Of a stretch of DNA of 5,343 nt, positions 1 to 4,528 are shown piece by piece (the stretch's first letter is position 1; the number at the start of each line of letters is the position of its first letter). Origin of the DNA: Actinomycetes bacterium (lineage in GTDB: Bacteria > Actinomycetota > Acidimicrobiia > Acidimicrobiales > Acidimicrobiaceae). The translations under genes and the position numbers were made by a program. The stretch spans positions 1-5,343 of the forward strand of contig JAKAPB010000172.1 of NCBI GenBank assembly GCA_021823045.1. Direction: 5' to 3'. The notes below the pieces were generated by a model. That model was given only the letters and a program-made list of their open reading frames with translations. It was not told the origin of the DNA and did not search any database.

Positions 1-2
1 CT

Positions 3-158
3 CCAAGCGCTGCTGCTGTCTCTCCTATGCCGAGTAATGTACCCACCTACAGTATATTATCGCACGTATCTGCAACTATCATGCAGCAGTTACTAACCCC
101 TTCCACAAATGTGCAGCAGAGGGCACTCCACTTTTACCAGACCGCCGAACTATACTAA
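3..158 (+). CDS. Possible 3' end of an unrecognised gene entering from the left edge
   Basis: This frame is open from the window edge for 51 codons and ends at TAA 156-158. The encoded tail is rich in Ser, Ala, Pro, Thr and Gln and ends with QQRALHFYQTAELY. I recognise no family. An open run of this length is not statistically convincing by itself in DNA of this composition. The only supports are the ordinary-looking amino-acid composition and the lack of a better gene in the stretch. The -10-like box at 151-156 overlaps its last codons. It could equally be a chance open frame in an intergenic region. Confidence 0.2.
   Translation, partial: PSAAAVSPMPSNVPTYSILSHVSATIMQQLLTPSTNVQQRALHFYQTAELY
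151..156 (+). promoter_or_regulatory. Putative -10 box (TATACT) for the small ORF and lipoprotein unit
   Basis: TATACT matches the TAnnnT core of actinobacterial -10 elements. It ends 7 nt before ATG 164, the spacing expected if transcription starts at or next to the A of the start codon, giving a leaderless transcript. No good -35 hexamer is visible at 16-18 nt upstream (the sequence there is close to CCACTT). Leaderless promoters in Actinobacteria often lack a recognisable -35. Confidence 0.35.
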
Positions 159-163
159 GCATT

Positions 164-316
164 ATGAGCATACGAGAGCGTCTGTACCCTCTATATCAGG
201 AGAGTCCTGTTCTTGTGCGTCACCATTCCGACCCTCGCTTTGGGTCGGACCCTTACGCTAAATCAAAGCCAGAGCACGGTGACGCCACGAAGCGTCAACC
301 AACCAAAGACGCGTGA
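164..316 (+). CDS. Small 50-residue hydrophilic protein, possibly leaderless and coupled to the lipoprotein
   Basis: The ORF runs from ATG 164 to TGA 314-316 and encodes 50 residues (starts MSIRERLYPLYQESPVLV, ends KRQPTKDA). I do not recognise it. It is hydrophilic, has no Cys or Trp, no signal peptide and no membrane segment. It contains a short internal echo, SDPRFG then SDPYAK, at about residues 22-33. There is no Shine-Dalgarno before the ATG, but a TATACT box sits 7 nt upstream, so a leaderless mRNA is plausible. The stop TGA overlaps GTG 313 of the lipoprotein gene (GTGA at 313-316), the usual geometry of termination-reinitiation coupling. It could be a regulatory leader peptide, a small real protein, or a chance ORF; nothing separates these on sequence alone. 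Confidence 0.4.
   Translation: MSIRERLYPLYQESPVLVRHHSDPRFGSDPYAKSKPEHGDATKRQPTKDA
215..312 (+). other. Nested inverted repeats ahead of the lipoprotein start
   Basis: An 8-bp perfect hairpin (227-234 with 242-249, 7-nt loop) lies inside a second pairing of GCGTCACC 217-224 with GGTGACGC 278-285. Two more pairings compete for the right arm: TGACGC 280-285 with GCGTCA 292-297, and GCGTC 292-296 with GACGC 308-312, which ends just before GTG 313. The pairings are mutually exclusive, as in attenuators and riboswitches. I could not match the sequence to any riboswitch consensus I know, and no T-tract follows any stem. All of it lies within the 50-codon ORF, so codon constraint may produce part of the symmetry. 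Confidence 0.3.
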
Positions 317-1011
317 GCGGCTGGGGAAGCCTCATCCATAAGGGCGAGGGGGGTGTCACAAAAAAACTGAATCTGGCCGCTGTGTCACTGATGGCTCTGA
401 GCCTGAGCGCTTGTCACTTCTCCAACTCCGAGTACGGCCCGGCGTCGGCGGGGGCGGCGCCGATAGCTAACTCAAACGGAGCGCCAACGACCCTAGCGAA
501 GGTCTCCGGCCCCCCAGCTATTCCGGGGTCGCACCCTACCGCCTACGACGGCGCAGGCTTTCCAATTCCTAACTACCCAACGACAACACTTCCTGGATGG
601 AAGTATGGACTACCGCAAGCTCCAGCAACCCTGAGTCAACGGGTAACGAAGTACGGAGATATCTTGACTACCGCTGGCGGCAGGACACTATATATCCGTA
701 TCGGGGATCAGTTCCGAAAGAGCGAATGCTACTCCCTCTGTACCGCAGCATTTCCGCCTTTTCTGACTAATGGCGCACCGATGGCCGAAGGAGGAATTCT
801 GGCGGCCGACATCGGAGTCCTGGTTTCAAACGTCAACAAGGGCGAGCAGCTCTCTTACGGCGGCCATCCCCTCTACACCTATTCGGGAGACACTAAGCCT
901 GGAGACATCAACGCCGAGGGCAAGGGTAAGATCTGGTACGTAATATCGGTCAGTGCCCTACCGGTATTTTCCGTCCCCGTCGGAGCCGGCGGCCTCCAGA
1001 ACGTCGGCTAG
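313..1011 (+). CDS. Secreted lipoprotein with Yx(FWY)xxD repeats (COG4315 / PF03640 type)
   Basis: A predicted exported, lipid-anchored protein of unknown biochemical role. Residues 17-34 form a lipoprotein signal: KK, a hydrophobic stretch, then lipobox LSAC with the modified Cys at 34. Residues 35-110 are a Pro/Ala/Gly/Ser/Thr-rich linker. Residues about 116-212 carry two copies of the family repeat. The first is GRTLYIRIGD with C139 and C143 followed by FPPF. The second is GGHPLYTYSGDTKPGD followed by GKGKIWYV. The second copy has the canonical Yx(FWY)xxD (YTYSGD, 188-193); the first has Arg where the aromatic residue is expected. GTG 313 is the only canonical start in frame after the upstream stop at 280-282. 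It has no Shine-Dalgarno but overlaps the stop of the 50-codon ORF. This gives an unusually long n-region of 18 residues. A GTG at 353 with a better Shine-Dalgarno would give a classical signal peptide, but only after a -1 shift on the A-run 360-366. A terminator follows directly. Confidence 0.88.
   Translation: MSGWGSLIHKGEGGVTKKLNLAAVSLMALSLSACHFSNSEYGPASAGAAPIANSNGAPTTLAKVSGPPAIPGSHPTAYDGAGFPIPNYPTTTLPGWKYGLPQAPATLSQRVTKYGDILTTAGGRTLYIRIGDQFRKSECYSLCTAAFPPFLTNGAPMAEGGILAADIGVLVSNVNKGEQLSYGGHPLYTYSGDTKPGDINAEGKGKIWYVISVSALPVFSVPVGAGGLQNVG
340..370 (+). promoter_or_regulatory. Alternative RBS and GTG start followed by a slippery A_AAA_AAC site
   Basis: AAGGG (340-344) lies 8 nt before GTG 353-355, and GAGGGG (346-351) is closer still. 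From that GTG the frame reads M-S-Q-K-N and then meets TGA 368-370. Positions 361-367 are A_AAA_AAC in that frame, a known -1 slippery heptamer pattern. A -1 slip, or one extra A in the run, continues exactly into the lipoprotein frame at CTG 367 and would give a compact signal peptide with two or three residues before the hydrophobic core. Whether this is used, or is a sequencing error or an inactivated start, cannot be told here. Confidence 0.35.
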
Positions 1012-1012
1012 C

Positions 1013-1058
1013 GAAGCAAAGGGGAGGACTTTCGCCCTCCCCTTTGCTTCTAACTTTT
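1013..1058 (+). terminator. Intrinsic terminator of the lipoprotein unit
   Basis: A perfect 15-bp stem (1013-1027 with 1036-1050, core CAAAGGGGAGG with CCTCCCCTTTG) closes an 8-nt loop. TAACTTTT follows at 1051-1058. It begins 2 nt after the lipoprotein stop. The convergent oxidoreductase ends 34 nt to the right, so its transcript would meet the same hairpin. On that strand no T-tract follows, so efficient termination is clear only in the plus direction. Confidence 0.9.
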
Positions 1059-1083
1059 ACCAAGCCCAGTACCGCCTGAGTGA

Positions 1084-3108
1084 CTAGAGCGAACTCTCGA
1101 GTATCTGTGCGACGTCGAGTACCTTCTTAGACTCGTCAGCGATTCCTTCTGCCTGACGTGCCTTTAGCGCGTCGTCGATCATCACCATGCAGAACGGACA
1201 CGCAGTCGAGACTACGTCGGCGCCGGTGAGCAGGGCCTGATCGGTCCTTTCCACGTTGATCCTCTTGCCGATATTCTCCTCGAGCCACATTCTCGCTCCA
1301 CCGGCACCGCAACAGAAAGCCTTCTCCTTGTGCCGATGCATCTCGGTCGTCGTCACCCCGGGGATCGAGTTCAGAACGCTCCTAGGCTCGTCGTAGACCT
1401 CATTGTGGCGGCCTAGATAGCACGGGTCATGGTAGGTAACGCTGTGAGAGAAACTCTTAACCGGGGAAAGCTTCTTATCCTTCACGAGCCTCTCGAGCGC
1501 CTGGGAGTGGTGGATCACTTCAAACTCCGCGCCAAAGCTCTTGTACTCGTTAGCCAGAGTGTTGAAGCAGTGAGGACAGCTAGCGATAACCTTCTTCACG
1601 CCAGCGGACTTGAGTGTCTCGACGTTAATCTGCGCCTGCATCTGGAAGAGGTACTCGTTGCCGAGCCTCCTGGCCGGATCACCGCTACAGCTCTCCTGTC
1701 CACCCAATACCGCAAATGCAACCCCCGCCTGATGCAATAGCCTCGCAATCGACTGGGTAACCTTGCGGGCCCTCTCGTCAAGGGCCCCCGCACAGCCGAC
1801 CCAGAACAGGTATTCGACCTCGGGCGGTATCACGCCGTCGACAACTGGAACTTCAAAGTCCAATCCATCGGTCCACTCGAGCCGATGGCTCTGGCCCAAT
1901 CCCCATGGGTCGCCCTGGTTTTCAATGTTGCGAAGCATCGCCGATGCTTCGGTCGGGAAGCTGGACTCCATCAGGACCTGATACCTACGCATGTCGACGA
2001 TCGTGTCGATATGTTCGATATCGACCGGGCAGGCCTCCACACAGGCTCCACAGGTGGTACACGACCAGAGGATATCCTCTGAGATCACGTCGGGAACTAG
2101 CGACTTCTTCGGGGTGTCGGCTGGTGCAGTACCAAGCAGAACGGGTGCGGATTCAAACATGTGCTCCCTTAGCGCCATGATCAATAGCTTCGGAGACAGC
2201 GGCTTGTCGGTATTCCAAGCGGGGCACTGCTCCTGACACCTGCCGCATTCGGTGCAGGTAACGAGGTCGAGCATCTGCTTCCAAGAGAACTGGCCCATCT
2301 CCCCCACCCCGAAAACGTCGTCTTCTGAAAGGGTTTCTGGGTCCATGGACGGTGTGGTAGCGAGATTGCCAAGCGCCTTAGGTCTGCGAGAAAAGGCGAT
2401 GTTCAAGGGTGCCATGAAGATGTGGAGGTGCTTGGAATAGGCAACAAATACCGAAAAAGCCATAATCACCAAGATGTTGCCGATCAAAAAGATCGACTCC
2501 AAGGTATAAGCGGTTCCCTGGGATATATTTCCAAACAGTGCCGCTAGCCCATGAGAGGCAAAGGCCCAGTTCGAATATGGAAAGTCTCCATCTTTGACCT
2601 GGAATGCCCTGTAGAGGAGAAGGGTTATAACCACGAGCGCAATGCCCGCCAAAACCAGCCACGCAGCGTCATTATGGGAACCGTAGAAGCGGGAGGACCT
2701 TTCTTTCTTCGCCGGTGCATTTTGAATCCTGATGATCGAAAAAACGATCAGCGCCAAAAGGACCGCTACCGAAAAGAAGTCTTCCAGAAAGCCGAGCCAC
2801 CCCATCGTCCCGATAATCGGAATATGAAAGTGACGATCAAAGAGTCCGCCGAATGCCTCCAAAATGGTAGCCAACAGAATTGTGAAGCCCCAGAAGGTGA
2901 AGAAGTGGGCTATTCCTGGGACTGTCTTTTTGAGGAGCTTTCTCTGGCCCAATACCTCGGTCAGCTCGGCGAGTACTCGTGCCCCTGCACCATCGGTACG
3001 GCCAGGGGCCGGTTTTCCAGACCGGACTAGCTTGGATATGAATAGAAATCGCCTACCAGCGATCGCCGCGGCGACGATCGTAATCAACAGGCCAATTATA
3101 AGTCTCAA
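1084..3108 (-). CDS. Membrane Fe-S oxidoreductase (EtfD/FadF-like, ETF:quinone type)
   Basis: A fused cytochrome-b-like membrane domain plus Fe-S/CCG domain protein. Characterised relatives (mycobacterial Rv0338c/EtfD, Bacillus FadF, syntroph EMO) are thought to move electrons from acyl-CoA dehydrogenases via ETF to menaquinone. Numbered from TTG 3108 (674 aa): hydrophobic segments at about 2-23, 63-86, 100-127, 148-167 and 200-223, with heme-ligand candidates H68, H186 and the HLH at 227-229 (NarI-like). Two 4Fe-4S motifs follow: C285/288/291/295-P and C350/353/356/360-P. Then come two CCG domains: C439, C474, C511/C514, and C563, C599-C600, C637/C640. The first CCG has Ser instead of the second Cys of the CC pair (ESCSGD), which I recall as usual for this subfamily. 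A GTG at 3153 would add 15 polar residues but has no Shine-Dalgarno. TTG 3108 has GGGAGGG 4 nt upstream and starts directly before the first membrane helix, so I prefer it. It stands alone; no etfAB or acyl-CoA dehydrogenase is in the window. HdrD-, GlpC- or LutA-like annotations are the alternatives. Confidence 0.92.
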   Translation of the reverse strand: MRLIIGLLITIVAAAIAGRRFLFISKLVRSGKPAPGRTDGAGARVLAELTEVLGQRKLLKKTVPGIAHFFTFWGFTILLATILEAFGGLFDRHFHIPIIGTMGWLGFLEDFFSVAVLLALIVFSIIRIQNAPAKKERSSRFYGSHNDAAWLVLAGIALVVITLLLYRAFQVKDGDFPYSNWAFASHGLAALFGNISQGTAYTLESIFLIGNILVIMAFSVFVAYSKHLHIFMAPLNIAFSRRPKALGNLATTPSMDPETLSEDDVFGVGEMGQFSWKQMLDLVTCTECGRCQEQCPAWNTDKPLSPKLLIMALREHMFESAPVLLGTAPADTPKKSLVPDVISEDILWSCTTCGACVEACPVDIEHIDTIVDMRRYQVLMESSFPTEASAMLRNIENQGDPWGLGQSHRLEWTDGLDFEVPVVDGVIPPEVEYLFWVGCAGALDERARKVTQSIARLLHQAGVAFAVLGGQESCSGDPARRLGNEYLFQMQAQINVETLKSAGVKKVIASCPHCFNTLANEYKSFGAEFEVIHHSQALERLVKDKKLSPVKSFSHSVTYHDPCYLGRHNEVYDEPRSVLNSIPGVTTTEMHRHKEKAFCCGAGGARMWLEENIGKRINVERTDQALLTGADVVSTACPFCMVMIDDALKARQAEGIADESKKVLDVAQILESSL

Positions 3109-3112
3109 GGTT

Positions 3113-3119
3113 CCCTCCC
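3113..3119 (-). promoter_or_regulatory. Strong Shine-Dalgarno that selects the TTG start of the oxidoreductase
   Basis: On the minus strand GGGAGGG is followed by AACC and then TTG (3108-3106). No other start codon nearby has a comparable site; the upstream GTG (3153) is preceded by CTTTGATCCG, with no purine-rich core. Confidence 0.6.
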
Positions 3120-3153
3120 AAGAACCTGGTCCATCCTCTGGACGGCGGGCCAC

Positions 3154-3709
3154 CGGATCAAAGCGCCGCCAACTGGCGAGTTGATACCTGCAAGCATTTC
3201 TTTATTACTCTACAGTAACCTCTTCGATCGTCCGATTGAACGCATCTCAAGAATTCGTCGAGCACTTGGCCCACCCACACTCGATGCTCGCCTTTAGTTG
3301 TGGCTATGCAGCATTAGCACCCAAGTGGGTGTGCCCTTAGATCAAGAAACTAATCTGGCCTCGGCCGGAAGAGCGATAGCAGAGCAAACAAAATAGAGAA
3401 AGTTACAGCGAATCGACCTAAACCAAATTTTCCCTAGCTAGCGGCTGCTCAGCAAGACCCTTCGGCAAAAATGCACACTGGCTAGCTGACCTTCGGTCTT
3501 TCCAAAGAACTGACCTAGAACCAATAAGTCGGAAAAGGCGAACTTCAGAGCCGAAATTAACTATTTCGTCGGGCGCCCGAACACAATCAATGCATTTGTG
3601 CAATTCCTGTAAGTCGATTTAGCCGCCGAAGAGCAATGGGAGATTCAGAATTTACAAACAGATAGCTCGGGCAGCACTGACAGAGAAACCACCCATTTAT
3701 GACCAGTTC
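3154..3709. other. Intergenic gap without a supported gene
   Basis: This stretch lies between the oxidoreductase and dcd, both on the minus strand. I see no RNA gene and no ORF with convincing start, composition or family match. It should carry the oxidoreductase promoter, but no clear -35/-10 pair is recognisable on the minus strand. Small symmetric elements are present: TTACT/AGTAA arms (3205-3209 and 3214-3218) upstream of the oxidoreductase, CACTTGG (3263-3269) with CCAAGTG (3321-3327), and GACC/GGTC around 3488-3498. No intrinsic terminator for dcd is visible next to its stop. The part from about 3340 to 3709 looks richer in A+T than the genes. Confidence 0.5.
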
Positions 3710-4279
3710 TCACTCGGCTTGGAAGTTCTCGAAATATCTGCTCGGCGTCGGCCCACGCTGACCCTGGTACTTGCTCTTTAGTGAACCTGAGCCGTAGGGG
3801 TTGTCGGCGGGAGTGGTCATCCTCAGAAAGCTAATCTGGCCTATCTTCATCCCTGGGTAAAGGGTAATGGGCAGATTAGCTACGTTAGAGAGCTCAAGGG
3901 TTAGATGCCCCGAGAAGCCAGGGTCTACGAACCCCGCAGTCGAATGGATGAGGAGGCCCAACCTACCCAGGCTCGACTTCCCTTCGAGTCTCCCGACGAG
4001 TTCTGACGAAAGCTCGACGTATTCGGAAGTAGAGCCCAAGACGAACTCGCCTGGATGAAGGATCAATGGTTGATCGCCTTCGACGCTAACCAGCTCAGTC
4101 AATTCAGCCTGCGCCAACTTCACGTCAATTACCTTAATTGAATGGTTGCGAAAGAGCCTGAAGTACCTATCGAGGTGCAGATCGACCGATGAGGGCTGAA
4201 CGCAGCTCTCATCCATTGGGTTAAGGACGATGTTCCCCCGGGCAATCTCTTCCCGTATTGATTTGTCGGATAGGATCAT
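3710..4279 (-). CDS. dcd: dCTP deaminase, dUMP-forming (bifunctional DCD-DUT)
   Basis: A cytosolic enzyme of pyrimidine deoxynucleotide synthesis: dCTP is deaminated and the dUTP formed is hydrolysed to dUMP, the thymidylate precursor, in one active site. The 189-residue protein starts [12 protein letters not shown], like family members, and matches the usual length. Family blocks are: [10 protein letters not shown] (28-37), [11 protein letters not shown] (74-84), [15 protein letters not shown] (96-110), [21 protein letters not shown] (112-132), YPGMKIGQ (141-148) and [17 protein letters not shown] (170-186). E129 in LTLEL is the expected catalytic Glu. TAG-F-DPGF, rather than the TAHRIDPGW of monofunctional E. 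coli Dcd, is the signature of the dUMP-forming type known from M. tuberculosis. The frame extends 55 codons upstream, but that part is antisense to a tRNA gene and is not protein. No strong Shine-Dalgarno precedes ATG 4279. It is divergent from tRNA-Gly across 42 nt. Confidence 0.96.
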   Translation of the reverse strand: MILSDKSIREEIARGNIVLNPMDESCVQPSSVDLHLDRYFRLFRNHSIKVIDVKLAQAELTELVSVEGDQPLILHPGEFVLGSTSEYVELSSELVGRLEGKSSLGRLGLLIHSTAGFVDPGFSGHLTLELSNVANLPITLYPGMKIGQISFLRMTTPADNPYGSGSLKSKYQGQRGPTPSRYFENFQAE

Positions 4280-4281
4280 AG

Positions 4282-4320
4282 ATACCGACACGTTAGCGCA
4301 ACGACTAGTGTGTTCGGTAT
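4282..4320. repeat. Inverted repeat between dcd and tRNA-Gly
   Basis: ATACCGA (4282-4288) is a perfect inverted match to TCGGTAT (4314-4320). The arms extend inward with CAC/GTG across a one-base bulge (T4313). A smaller CGTT-agcgc-AACG hairpin (4291-4303) lies inside. The element almost fills the 42-nt gap between the divergent dcd and tRNA starts: one arm ends 2 nt before ATG 4279 (minus strand) and the other 1 nt before the first tRNA base. It may be an operator, a dcd leader hairpin or coincidence. Confidence 0.4.
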
Positions 4321-4321
4321 T

Positions 4322-4395
4322 GCGGGCGTAGTTCAGCGGCAGAACATCAGCTTCCCAAGCTGAGAACGCGAGTTCGATTCTCGTCGCCCGCTCCA
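4322..4395 (+). tRNA. tRNA-Gly, anticodon CCC, CCA encoded
   Basis: The full cloverleaf can be folded by eye. Acceptor stem GCGGGCG (4322-4328) pairs with CGCCCGC (4385-4391). The D-stem is GTTC/GAAC (4331-4334, 4342-4345). The anticodon stem is TCAGC/GCTGA around loop TTCCCAA (4352-4358), with anticodon CCC at 4354-4356. A 4-nt variable loop follows. The T-stem GCGAG/CTCGT closes T-loop TTCGATT (4373-4379). The discriminator is T4392, as expected for bacterial tRNA-Gly, and CCA is encoded at 4393-4395. It decodes GGG. It lies divergent from dcd, and its 3' end abuts a transposase remnant. Confidence 0.97.
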
Positions 4396-4528
4396 GACAT
4401 CGGAGCTGTTCAGTGGCTGTTTTAGACACCAAGCTAGTTTGCATTGCGCCTCAGAGCTGTTGCTAGACCACATCGCATACATTTTTACTGACGCAGTAGG
4501 GACAGCAGAGCCGCGGGCTTGGCATCAA

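Noticed and set aside
197..209. CAGGA-gag-TCCTG mini-hairpin
   Set aside because: It is only 5 bp with a 3-nt loop and no T-tract. I considered a glycine-riboswitch-like GGAGAG element, but the rest of that consensus is absent.
1429..3184. Several plus-strand ORFs (for example 2551-3030 and 2864-3184) opposite the oxidoreductase
   Set aside because: They are antisense to a gene with complete conserved motifs and have no recognisable product.
3185..3340. 51-codon plus-strand open frame in the gap
   Set aside because: It has no ATG near its beginning, only late TTG/ATG options giving very short peptides, and overlaps the likely oxidoreductase promoter region.
3418..3603. 61-codon minus-strand ORF in the intergenic gap with a CIDC motif
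   Set aside because: It has a TTG start without properly spaced Shine-Dalgarno, no recognisable family, and an unremarkable length for a chance frame.
4280..4444. 55-codon N-terminal extension of dcd (contains [26 protein letters not shown] sequence)
   Set aside because: It is the antisense translation of the tRNA-Gly gene, a well-known source of false N-termini. Dcd proteins begin at MILSD, here at 4279.
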